Source: Kitasatospora aureofaciens
Lineage (GTDB): Bacteria; Actinomycetota; Actinomycetes; Streptomycetales; Streptomycetaceae
Length of the DNA stretch: 64,000 nt
Reading direction: 5' to 3'
NCBI RefSeq assembly: GCF_019192735.1
Contig: NZ_JAHTKP010000033.1
Location: 18,527-82,526 of the forward strand
Made by a program: the position numbers and the translations under genes. The notes below the pieces were generated by a model that had not been told where the DNA came from, searched no databases, and saw only the letters and a list, made by a program, of their open reading frames with translations. Positions 56,948 through 64,000 of the stretch are shown here, one piece after another. Position 1 is the first letter of the stretch; each line of letters starts with the position of its first letter.

Positions 56948-58639
56948 GTGCAAAGCACTGCACGCGGCGAGGGCCGCCGGCTGGCGGCGCGCCACCGCAA
57001 CATCGAGCTGGGCCTGCTGGTCCTCGCGGTGGCCGTCTGTCTGGCAGGACACATCGACGCCCGCATGGCGCTGAGCGACGGCAAGATGCCGCCCGGCCTG
57101 CTGGTGCACGGCCTCTCGCTGGGCGCGCTGGCCGGCGCGGCGCACCTGGCGGTCCGCCGGTTCGCCCCGTACGCGGACCCGCTGATCCTGCCGCTCGCCG
57201 TCTTCCTGACCGGCTTCGGGCTGATGCTGCTCGACCGGCTGGACATCTCCTACGCGGCGGCGCACGCGAAGAAGGGGGACTTCCAGAAGCTCCCCGCCGC
57301 GCCGCAGCAGCTGATGTGGGTGTTCATCGCCGTGGTGGTGTCGTTCTCACTGATCGTGCTGATCAAGCACCACCGCTTCTTCCAGCGCTACGTCTACCTG
57401 CTGATGGCGGGGGCGCTGGTCCTGCTGGCCGCGCCCGCGTTCTTCCCCGGCCGCCCCGAGGACTTCGGCGCCAAGCGCTGGATCCGCCTGGCCGGCCTCT
57501 CCTTCGAGCCGGACGAGTTCGTGAAGGTCGCGATCACGATCTTCTTCGCCGGCTACCTGATGGCCTCCCGGGACGCGCTCGCGCTGGCCGGCCGGAAGAT
57601 CTGGGGGATGACCCTGCCGCGCGGCCGGCACGCCGGGCCGGTGCTGGCGATCTGGGTGGTCAGCCTGCTGGTGCTGATCTTCGAGCGCGACCTCGGTACC
57701 TCGCTGATCTTCTTCGGCATCTTCGTCGTGATGCTGTACGTGGCGACCGAGCGGACCAGTTGGGTGGTGCTCGGCCTGTTGATGGCGGTCGGCGGCGCGG
57801 CCGTGGTCGGCACCGTGGAGCCGCACGTGCACGGGCGCGTGGAGGCCTGGCTGCACCCGCTGGACATCTACAAGACGGTCCACGACAAGGCGATCATCTC
57901 CGACCAGCCCGCCGAGGCGCTGTTCAGTCTGGGCACCGGGCATCTGACCGGGACGGGCCTGGGCTCGGGCCGGCCGTGGCTGATCGGCTTCGCCGGGCGC
58001 AGCGACTTCGTCTTCACCACGATCGGCGAGGAGCTGGGCCTGGCCGGGGTGACCGCGATCCTGCTGGTGTACCTGCTGCTGGTGCAGCGCGGGCTGCGGA
58101 CGGCGGTCGGTCTGACCGACCCGTTCGGCAAGCTGCTGGCGACCGGGCTGTCGACGGCGCTGGCGCTCCAGGTGTTCGTGGTCGTCGGCGGGGTGAGCGG
58201 GCTGGTCCCGCTGACCGGTAAGGCGCTGCCGTTCCTGGCGGCGGGTGGTTCGTCGCTGTTGGCGAACTGGCTGACGGTCGCTCTGCTGATCAAGCTGAGC
58301 GACTCGGCCGGGCGGACCGCCATGGAGCCGGCGCTGCCGAGCACCGACTTCCCGGCGCAGGTCCCGGCGGCGCAGCGCTCCGGGGGCCGGCAGACGCCCG
58401 CGCAGGGCACGCCGGCTCAGGGCACGTCGGCACAAGGCCCGTCGGCACCGCAGCAGACGCCCGAGCCGCAGCCGACCGAGCAGCAGCAGCATTCGCCCGC
58501 GTACCCGTCGGCCGAACAGCAGCCGCCCGGGTACCCGTCCGCCCACAGCCCCACCATGCCGGACGCCTCGGGCCGGCCGCACACGCCCCCGTACCCGTCC
58601 GGACCGTACCCGCCCAACCAGAACCCGACGACGGCCTGA
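56948..58639 (+). CDS. FtsW/RodA/SpoVE-family SEDS protein
   Basis: A 563-residue SEDS protein with about ten to twelve spans: FEPDEFVKVAITIFFAGYL, FERDLGTSLIFFGIFVVMLYVATERTSW (polymerase core), LFSLGTGHLTGTGLG, SDFVFTTIGEELGLAG and VVGGVSGLVPLTGKALPFLAAGGSSLLANWL. SEDS proteins polymerise lipid II glycan strands with a class B PBP partner. The last 90 residues are Gln/Pro-rich (TPAQG repeats), cytoplasmic and probably disordered. GTG 56948 after AAGGGG; ATG 56897 possible. No PBP gene is adjacent here. Confidence 0.92.
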   Translation: MQSTARGEGRRLAARHRNIELGLLVLAVAVCLAGHIDARMALSDGKMPPGLLVHGLSLGALAGAAHLAVRRFAPYADPLILPLAVFLTGFGLMLLDRLDISYAAAHAKKGDFQKLPAAPQQLMWVFIAVVVSFSLIVLIKHHRFFQRYVYLLMAGALVLLAAPAFFPGRPEDFGAKRWIRLAGLSFEPDEFVKVAITIFFAGYLMASRDALALAGRKIWGMTLPRGRHAGPVLAIWVVSLLVLIFERDLGTSLIFFGIFVVMLYVATERTSWVVLGLLMAVGGAAVVGTVEPHVHGRVEAWLHPLDIYKTVHDKAIISDQPAEALFSLGTGHLTGTGLGSGRPWLIGFAGRSDFVFTTIGEELGLAGVTAILLVYLLLVQRGLRTAVGLTDPFGKLLATGLSTALALQVFVVVGGVSGLVPLTGKALPFLAAGGSSLLANWLTVALLIKLSDSAGRTAMEPALPSTDFPAQVPAAQRSGGRQTPAQGTPAQGTSAQGPSAPQQTPEPQPTEQQQHSPAYPSAEQQPPGYPSAHSPTMPDASGRPHTPPYPSGPYPPNQNPTTA

Positions 58640-58709
58640 CGGACAGCAGGGCACAGGGCGCGGGGCACAGGACAGCAGGACACAGAACGGCAGAACGCAG
58701 CACACGGAA

Positions 58710-58744
58710 CAGGGCCTCCCCCGCACCCCGCGGGAGAGGCCCTG
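58710..58744. terminator. Bidirectional terminator hairpin
   Basis: CAGGGCCTC at 58710 and GAGGCCCTG at 58736 pair, continued inside by CCCGC/GCGGG, between the convergent SEDS and BrkB genes. Confidence 0.8.
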
Positions 58745-58760
58745 TTCGTCGTACCGACCG

Positions 58761-60056
58761 CTAACGCTGCTGCTGGTCCCAGGGCGGCCTGGGCGGGTAG
58801 CTGGGCCGCGGGTACTCCGGCGGCGGGGCGGTGGGCCGGTCGCTGTCCGGCGGGGGCGGGGTGGGCCGGTGGTGCGGGCCGCCGCGGGTGGTGAGCCGGC
58901 CGCGGACGTTGTCGGCGGCCAGGACGTCGGCCCAGCGCTCGGGGTACTCGGAGGGGACGTCGACGTCCTCGCCGTCCTCGTCGCCCCACTCCTCCTCGAC
59001 GCCCTCGGCGAGGCCGAGTTCGCGGGCCCGCCGGGCCCGTTCGACGGCCCGCCGGGCGGCCACCTCGCGGACCACGGCAGCGGCGGCGGCCTCGTGGGCG
59101 CGCTCGTTCTCGGCGCGGGCGTCGGCGGTCTCCAGGGTGGGCCAGCGGCGGTCTATGGCGGCGTTCATGGCGGCGCCGATCAGGACGGCGAGCGCCACCA
59201 CGAAGATCCACAGCAGGACGGCCACCGGCGCGGCCAGCGAGCCGTAGACTGACGGCCCCTCGACCGAGCTGACCAGGTAGAGGCGGAGCGCGACGCTGCA
59301 GAAGACCAGCACCACCAGCGCGACCAGGGCGCCCGGGATGTCCTCGCGCCAGGGCGTGGAGACCGGCACGGCGAGGTGGTAGAGCGTGGTCAGGGAGACG
59401 ATCAGCAGCACGATGGCGACCGGCCAGTAGGCGGCGCCGACCAGTCCGGCGATCCCGGGCACGGCGTTCTCGATCAGGCCGGGGCCGGCCATCAGCAGCG
59501 GCAGCACGAGGGAGCCGATGATGAGGGCGCCGAGGTAGAGGCCGAGGGACATCAGGCGGGTCTTGACGATGCCTCGCTTGCCGTCGAGCCCGTACATGAC
59601 GGTGATGGTGTCGATGAAGATGTAGAGCGCCCGGGAGCCGGACCACAGCGACAGCAGGAAGCCGATCGAGATGAGGTCGGGCCGGGTGTGGTCGAACACC
59701 TGGTTCAGCAGCGGCACCACGACCTCGTTGACGGAGGAGGCCGAGAGGACCGTCCCGGAGGCCGAGACGATGTCGTGTTTGAGCCGGTCGATGGTGCCGG
59801 CGCCGAGGAACTCGTCGAGGTAGCCGAGGGTGCCGGCCAGGCCGAGCAGCAGGGGCGGGATCGACAGCAGTGTGAAGAACGCCGCCTCCGCGGCGAGACC
59901 GGTGACCCGGTACTCGACGCAGGTGTTGGTGGTGTCCCTGACCAGCTCCCACGCGGTGCGACGCCAGGTGGCCTTGGCCGCGCGCCGGGAGCCCTTGCCC
60001 CGACGCCGGGACGGCCGCTCGGGGCTCGGTCTGCTCGTATCGCCTGCTGCTTGCAC
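58761..60056 (-). CDS. YihY/BrkB-family membrane protein
   Basis: A 431-residue protein with about six spans: EYRVTGLAAEAAFFTLLSIPPLLLGLAG, SIGFLLSLWSGSRALYIFIDTIT, LYLGALIIGSLVLPLLM, and VYGSLAAPVAVLLWIFVVALAVLIGAAMNAAID are family landmarks. It is called ribonuclease BN in old annotation, but this is a membrane family of unknown function. C-terminal 110 residues are acidic then Pro-rich. The GTG at 60056 has TACCGT (minus strand 60069-60064) 7 nt upstream, so leaderless. Confidence 0.88.
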   Translation of the reverse strand: MQAAGDTSRPSPERPSRRRGKGSRRAAKATWRRTAWELVRDTTNTCVEYRVTGLAAEAAFFTLLSIPPLLLGLAGTLGYLDEFLGAGTIDRLKHDIVSASGTVLSASSVNEVVVPLLNQVFDHTRPDLISIGFLLSLWSGSRALYIFIDTITVMYGLDGKRGIVKTRLMSLGLYLGALIIGSLVLPLLMAGPGLIENAVPGIAGLVGAAYWPVAIVLLIVSLTTLYHLAVPVSTPWREDIPGALVALVVLVFCSVALRLYLVSSVEGPSVYGSLAAPVAVLLWIFVVALAVLIGAAMNAAIDRRWPTLETADARAENERAHEAAAAAVVREVAARRAVERARRARELGLAEGVEEEWGDEDGEDVDVPSEYPERWADVLAADNVRGRLTTRGGPHHRPTPPPPDSDRPTAPPPEYPRPSYPPRPPWDQQQR

Positions 60057-60304
60057 AGGGCTAACGGTATCGGGCCGGGACGGCGCGGTTGATCTCCCCG
60101 GCGCTCCGGCGTGCGCCCGGCAGGCGCAGAGGGAAGCGGCGAAGGGACCGACGAGGAGGCCGGCGAGGGACCAACGAGCGGGCCGGCGAGGAGACCGGCG
60201 AGGAGACCGGCGGGAACACTTTGCCATCTCACATGACGAAACCCCAGCGTCCAGAATCCGGACGTTAGTGGACCGCGAGTCGTGCGCCGTGCGAATCTCT
60301 TGCC

Positions 60305-60388
60305 ATGCCTAGCGCCGGAACCACCTTGGTAGGTCGACTCCACGTCGATCTCCTTCGCGTGTCCAGCGCCATCTGTCCGGTGACCTGA
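60305..60388 (+). CDS. Sulfur-operon leader peptide (27 aa)
   Basis: A small ORF MPSAGTTLVGRLHVDLLRVSS then AICPVT, 196 nt before the sulfite reductase start. The core RLHVDLLRVSSAIC is shared by short 'putative leader peptides' before sulfur-assimilation genes in Streptomyces and other actinobacteria. The single Cys codon (TGT) near the end suggests translation of it senses cysteinyl-tRNA, controlling the operon by attenuation. A direct mechanism is inferred; I see no convincing attenuator hairpin in 60389-60584, which is C-rich. Confidence 0.8.
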   Translation: MPSAGTTLVGRLHVDLLRVSSAICPVT

Positions 60389-60584
60389 GCCCCACCCCGC
60401 TGCCACCACCGCACCCGGCGCCACCCATCCCGCCATCCCCGCCCCAGCGGATGCGCAGGCGCCCGCCCGGCCTCGGTCACTGCTCTCCCGGCCCTGAGAA
60501 ACAGCAGGTCACAGCAGCACCGACCGCCGAGCACGCCCAGCGACCCACCCGGCGTCAGAGCCACCTGCCCCGAAGGACTTCACC

Positions 60585-62309
60585 ATGGCCACCTCCCCCG
60601 AGACCGCCGAGCCCACGGCCGACCGCGCCGCCGCGCGCCGCCCCGCCGCGGCTCGCAAGGTGACCCGCCACCGCGGTGAGGGCCAGTGGGGCATGGGCCA
60701 CTTCACTCCTCTGAACGCCAACGAGCAGTTCAAGAAGGACGACGACGGTCTCAACGTGCGGACACGTATTGAGACGATCTACGCGCACCGCGGCTTCGAC
60801 TCGATCGACCCCGCCGACCTGCGCGGCCGGATGCGCTGGTGGGGCCTGTACACCCAGCGCAAGGAGGGCATCGACGGCGGCAAGACCGCGATCCTGGACC
60901 CGCACGAGCTCGACGCCGAGTACTTCATGCTCCGCGTCCGGATCGACGGCGGCCGGCTCACCGTCGCCCAGCTCAAGGCGATCGCCGAGGTCTCCGAGCA
61001 GTACGCCCGCAACACCGCCGACCTGACCGACCGCCAGAACGTCCAGTACCACTGGATCCGGATCGAGGACGTCCCCGCGATCTGGCAGAAGCTGGAGGCC
61101 GTCGGCCTGTCCACCACCGAGGCCTGCGGCGACACCCCGCGCGTCATCCTCGGCTCCCCGGTGGCCGGCATCGCCGAGGACGAGATCATCGACGGCACCC
61201 CCGCCATCGAGGAGATCCAGCGCCGCTTCATCGGCAACAAGGACTTCTCCAACCTGCCGCGCAAGTTCAAGTCCGCCGTCTCCGGCTCCCCACTGCTCGA
61301 CGTCGCGCACGAGATCAACGACGTCGCCTTCGTCGGCGTGGTCCACCCCGAGCACGGCCCCGGCTTCGACCTGTGGGTCGGCGGCGGCCTCTCCACCAAC
61401 CCGCGGCTCGGCGTGCGCCTCGGCGCCTGGGTGCCGCTGGACGAGGTGGCCGACGTGTACGGCGGCGTCATCGGCATCTTCCGCGACTACGGCTACCGCC
61501 GGCTGCGCAACCGCGCCCGGCTGAAGTTCCTGGTCGCCGACTGGGGCGTGGAGAAGTTCCGCCAGGTGCTGGAGGACGAGTACCTCAAGTACCGGCTGGT
61601 CGACGGCCCCGCCCCCGCCGAGCCCGCCGCCCGCTGGCGCGACCACGTCGGCGTGCACAAGCAGAAGGACGGCAGGTACTACATCGGCTTCGCACCGCGC
61701 GTCGGCCGGGTCGACGGGAAGCTGCTCGGCCGGATCGCCGACCTCGCCGCCGCCCACGGCAGCGACCGGCTGCGCACCACCGCCGAGCAGAAGATGCTGG
61801 TCCTCGACATCGCCGAGGACCAGGTCGAGTCGGTGGTGGCCGGCCTGGAGGCGCTGGACCTGCGGGTCACCCCGTCGCCGTTCCGCCGCGGCACCATGGC
61901 CTGCACCGGCATCGAGTACTGCAAGCTCGCCATCGTCGAGACCAAGGAGCGCGGCCGCACGCTCATCGACGAGCTGGAGAAGCGCCTGCCGGACTTCGCC
62001 GAGCCGCTGACCATCAACATCAACGGCTGCCCGAACGCCTGCGCCCGCATCCAGGTCGCCGACATCGGCCTCAAGGGCCAGCTGGTCACCGACGAGGAGG
62101 GCAACCAGGTCGAGGGCTACCAGGTGCACCTGGGCGGCGCGCTGGGCCTGGAGGCCGGCTTCGGCCGCAAGGTCCGCGGCCTCAAGGTCACCAAGGACGG
62201 CCTGCCCGACTACGTCGAGCGCGTCCTGACCCGCTATCAGGCCGACCGCGCCGAGGGCGAGCGCTTCGCCCAGTGGGCGGCCCGGGCGAGCGAGGAGCAG
62301 CTCTCATGA
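60585..62309 (+). CDS. Ferredoxin-dependent nitrite/sulfite reductase
   Basis: A 574-residue siroheme reductase that turns sulfite to sulfide using six electrons from ferredoxin. Two siroheme-binding halves; the 4Fe-4S cysteines are in ACTGIEYCKLA and NGCPNACARIQ. GLYTQRKEG (Tyr) and TTEACGDTPR (Cys) correspond to the Tyr-Cys pair that is cross-linked next to siroheme in mycobacterial NirA, marking it as assimilatory sulfite reductase. Start ATG 60585 after GAAGGA. First enzyme of an operon ending with cysD; overlaps the next ORF by ATGA. Confidence 0.95.
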   Translation: MATSPETAEPTADRAAARRPAAARKVTRHRGEGQWGMGHFTPLNANEQFKKDDDGLNVRTRIETIYAHRGFDSIDPADLRGRMRWWGLYTQRKEGIDGGKTAILDPHELDAEYFMLRVRIDGGRLTVAQLKAIAEVSEQYARNTADLTDRQNVQYHWIRIEDVPAIWQKLEAVGLSTTEACGDTPRVILGSPVAGIAEDEIIDGTPAIEEIQRRFIGNKDFSNLPRKFKSAVSGSPLLDVAHEINDVAFVGVVHPEHGPGFDLWVGGGLSTNPRLGVRLGAWVPLDEVADVYGGVIGIFRDYGYRRLRNRARLKFLVADWGVEKFRQVLEDEYLKYRLVDGPAPAEPAARWRDHVGVHKQKDGRYYIGFAPRVGRVDGKLLGRIADLAAAHGSDRLRTTAEQKMLVLDIAEDQVESVVAGLEALDLRVTPSPFRRGTMACTGIEYCKLAIVETKERGRTLIDELEKRLPDFAEPLTININGCPNACARIQVADIGLKGQLVTDEEGNQVEGYQVHLGGALGLEAGFGRKVRGLKVTKDGLPDYVERVLTRYQADRAEGERFAQWAARASEEQLS

Positions 62310-62485
62310 GTGAGCGTGCGGCCCCGTTCTTCTGCCCCTACTGCGGGGACGAGGACCTGCGCCCCTCCGAGGCCGGGCACGGCGCGTGGGAATGCCACGG
62401 GTGCCGCCGCGCCTTCCAGTTGAAGTTCCTCGGCCTGCTGTCGTCGACTCACGGGGGTTCGTCCAATGACCAGCACAACGACTGA
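62306..62485 (+). CDS. Zinc-ribbon microprotein of the sulfite reductase operon
   Basis: A 59-residue protein: FFCPYCGDEDLRPSE, then WECHGCRRAFQLKFLGL, i.e. two CxxC pairs forming a small zinc ribbon. It starts in the sulfite reductase stop (ATGA) and its last 20 bp overlap the start of cysH, so it is deeply built into the operon. Similar small ORFs occur in this spot in other Streptomyces as I recall. Role unknown; may be an adapter between the reductases. Confidence 0.8.
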   Translation: MSERAAPFFCPYCGDEDLRPSEAGHGAWECHGCRRAFQLKFLGLLSSTHGGSSNDQHND

Positions 62486-63167
62486 CTACGAGGCGATAGC
62501 GACCAGAGCCGGCCGCGAGCTGGAGGAGGCCACCCCGCAGGAGATCCTGCGGTGGGCGGCCGACACCTTCGGCAAGCGGTTCTGCGTCACCTCCTCCATG
62601 GAGGACGCGGTCGTCGCCCACCTCGCCTCCTCGGTGTTCCCCGGCGTGGACGTGGTGTTCCTGGACACCGGCTACCACTTCGCGGAGACCATCGGCACCC
62701 GGGACGCGGTGGCCGCGACGATGCCGGTCAACGTCATCACCCTGACGCCGCGCCAGAGCGTGGCCGAGCAGGACGCCGAGTACGGGCCCGCCCTGCACGA
62801 CCGCGACCCGGACCTGTGCTGCTCACTGCGCAAGGTCGAGCCGCTCGACCGGGGGCTCGGCGGCTACGACGCCTGGGCCACCGGGCTGCGCCGCGACGAG
62901 TCCCCGACGCGCGCCGGCACGCCGGTGGTGGCCTGGGACCCGAAGCGCCGCAAGGTCAAGATCGCCCCGATCGCCCGGTGGACGCAGGAGGACGTGGACG
63001 CCTACGTCGCCGCGAACGGGGTGTTGCTCAACCCGCTGCTGTGGGAGGGCTACACCTCGATCGGCTGCTCGCCGCTGTCCTGCACCCGCAAGCCGGCCGA
63101 GGGCGAGGACGCCCGGGCCGGCCGCTGGTCCGGCTCCGGCAAGACCGAGTGCGGCATCCACCTCTGA
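62466..63167 (+). CDS. cysH: Phosphoadenylyl/adenylyl-sulfate reductase (CysH), altered cluster motif
   Basis: A 233-residue reductase that turns APS (or PAPS) to sulfite with thioredoxin. PP-loop-like CVTSSMEDAVVAHLA; DLCCSLRKVEPLDRGL provides the first Cys pair; the end GKTECGIHL has the catalytic Cys. The second pair of the 4Fe-4S site is normally IGCxPCTR; here it is IGCSPLSCTR, with two extra residues (LS, codons CTG TCC) changing CxxC to CxxxxC. All else is intact, so either the enzyme tolerates it or the cluster is affected. ATG 62466. Confidence 0.93.
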   Translation: MTSTTTDYEAIATRAGRELEEATPQEILRWAADTFGKRFCVTSSMEDAVVAHLASSVFPGVDVVFLDTGYHFAETIGTRDAVAATMPVNVITLTPRQSVAEQDAEYGPALHDRDPDLCCSLRKVEPLDRGLGGYDAWATGLRRDESPTRAGTPVVAWDPKRRKVKIAPIARWTQEDVDAYVAANGVLLNPLLWEGYTSIGCSPLSCTRKPAEGEDARAGRWSGSGKTECGIHL

Positions 63168-63199
63168 CTCACCGTCAACTACCACGTAAGGACTGCACC

Positions 63200-63799
63200 G
63201 TGACAGTTCACACCCCGGCCGCCGCCGACGGAGCCGCAGAGGCGGCCCGCGCGGCCGCCCCCTGCGAGCGCGGCGCCACCGTGTGGCTGACCGGGCTGCC
63301 GAGCGCGGGCAAGACCACGCTCGCCTTCGCCCTGGCCGAGCGGCTGCGCGCCGACGGCCACAAGGTCGAGGTCCTGGACGGAGACGAGATCCGCGAGTTC
63401 CTGTCCAAGGGCCTCGGGTTCGGCCGCGAGGACCGGCACACCAACGTCACCCGGATCGGCTTCGTCGCCGAGAAGCTCGCCGCCAACGGCGTCAAGGTGC
63501 TCGCCCCGGTCATCGCCCCGTTCGCCGACTCGCGCGCGGCCGTCCGCGAGCGGCACGCGGCCAACGGCACCGAGTTCCTGGAGATCCACGTCGCGACCCC
63601 GGTCGAGCTGTGCGCCGAGCGCGACGTCAAGGGCCTGTACGCCAAGCAGGCCGCCGGCGAGCTCTCCGGCCTGACCGGCGTGGACGACCCGTACGAGGCC
63701 CCGGAGACGCCGGAGCTGCGGATCCAGACGCAGGGCCGCGCGGTCGCCGAGTCCGCCGCCGAGCTGCACGCCTTCCTGACCGAGAGGGGCCTCGCATGA
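63200..63799 (+). CDS. cysC: Adenylylsulfate kinase
   Basis: A 199-residue kinase: P-loop GLPSAGKTT (32-40), EVLDGDEIREFLSKGLGFGREDRHTNVTRIGFVAEKLAANG, and LEIHVATPVELCAERDVKGLYAKQAAGELSGLTGVDDPYEAP. It phosphorylates APS at the 3' position to PAPS. GTG 63200 with AAGGA. The first 25 residues are Ala-rich. Stop overlaps cysD start (ATGA). Confidence 0.95.
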   Translation: MTVHTPAAADGAAEAARAAAPCERGATVWLTGLPSAGKTTLAFALAERLRADGHKVEVLDGDEIREFLSKGLGFGREDRHTNVTRIGFVAEKLAANGVKVLAPVIAPFADSRAAVRERHAANGTEFLEIHVATPVELCAERDVKGLYAKQAAGELSGLTGVDDPYEAPETPELRIQTQGRAVAESAAELHAFLTERGLA

Positions 63800-64000
63800 C
63801 CACCGCGACCGACAACCCGGTCCGCACCGAAGACCCCGACGAGAATTCAGGGGGGCCTTTCGCGCTGTCACATCTGGAGGCGCTGGAGGCCGAGTCGGTG
63901 CACATCTTCCGCGAGGTCGCGGGGGAGTTCGAGCGCCCGGTGATCCTGTTCTCCGGCGGCAAGGACTCCATCGTCATGCTGCACCTGGCGCTCAAGGCCT
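63796..64000 (+). CDS. cysD: Sulfate adenylyltransferase subunit 2 (CysD), N-terminal part
   Basis: The first 68 residues, cut by the window end. After a 20-residue tail comes FALSHLEALEAESVHIFREVAGEFERPVILFSGGKDSIVMLHLALKA with the PP-loop SGGKDS that binds ATP. With CysN it makes APS from sulfate and ATP. Coupled to cysC by ATGA; cysN is expected just beyond. Confidence 0.95.
   Translation, partial: MTTATDNPVRTEDPDENSGGPFALSHLEALEAESVHIFREVAGEFERPVILFSGGKDSIVMLHLALKA

Noticed and set aside
60389..60584. SAM or other riboswitch before sulfite reductase
   Set aside because: No recognised conserved core; a CTGCT/AGCAG pairing near 60481-60506 is too weak to name.
63060..63100. Frameshift in cysH
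   Set aside because: The extra 6 nt keep the frame and both flanking conserved segments are read normally.
62552..63199. A longer CysC or a CysH-CysC fusion
   Set aside because: The in-frame extension of cysC through cysH is a shadow frame; CysH motifs are in another frame, and GTG 63200 has a good ribosome site.

Overview
The window is high-GC actinobacterial chromosome, almost certainly Streptomycetaceae (Streptomyces or Kitasatospora). The clues are very strong GC3 bias, GTG and TTG starts behind GGAGG, a probable DmdR iron box and a probable Nur box, many secreted enzymes, a SpoIIE-type phosphatase, a HVDLLRVSSAIC leader peptide ahead of the assimilatory sulfite reductase, and many promoters whose -10 lies only 6-8 nt before the start codon (leaderless transcripts). 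I see no rRNA, tRNA, CRISPR array or prophage. The only mobile-element gene is one TnpB-like gene near 4-5.4 kb.

Layout. 0-16 kb: the end of an alanine aminotransferase, YnfA, a Tat-exported metallophosphatase, two small Cys-rich proteins, a TnpB-like protein with an altered RuvC-III motif abutting an NmtR-type Ni/Co sensor, an FAD dehydrogenase, a secreted SGNH hydrolase, a NiCoT nickel/cobalt permease with a Nur-like box, a CocE-like hydrolase without its serine, an Asp/Glu racemase, a VOC protein, a methyltransferase and a membrane protein. 16-35 kb: APH-like kinase plus alpha/beta hydrolase (coupled), an MmyB-type regulator fragment, HAD phosphatase plus S1 protein (coupled), secreted trypsin-like protease, lipoprotein, esterase, GT39 glycosyltransferase, TAP-type peptidase, moaA and a MocA-like transferase, a zinc-ribbon/Mrr-like protein, an iron-regulated FhuF-like protein and a DUF2637 membrane protein. 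35-46 kb: SpoIIE-type phosphatase and anti-sigma-like ATPase, then an operon of a diverged urease (fused gamma-beta plus alpha), agmatine deiminase and a TetR regulator, then a PP2C-like protein. 46-60 kb: DUF3105-DUF305 pair, peptidyl-tRNA hydrolase, MFS/MarR pair, GNAT, Ogt and Ada-AlkA repair pair, ASCH protein, RsgA, CtaG-like protein, FtsW/RodA and BrkB. 60-64 kb: sulfate assimilation operon (leader peptide, sulfite reductase, zinc-ribbon microprotein, CysH, CysC, CysD cut by the window end).

How genes work together: nickel runs through the window (NmtR, NiCoT with Nur-like box, and a urease-type enzyme with all nickel ligands). The urease homologue has no accessory genes beside it and sits next to agmatine deiminase, which makes a substituted urea (N-carbamoylputrescine). 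The 60-64 kb operon takes sulfate to sulfide.

The least explained structure is a pair of intergenic arrays (14.8-15.04 kb and 43.04-43.46 kb) in which a hairpin with a GAAGTCGG/CCGACTTC core alternates with a palindrome centred on TAGACCGGTCTA, at a period of roughly 105 bp. The outer hairpin arms differ between copies but stay complementary. I know of no described element with this design.
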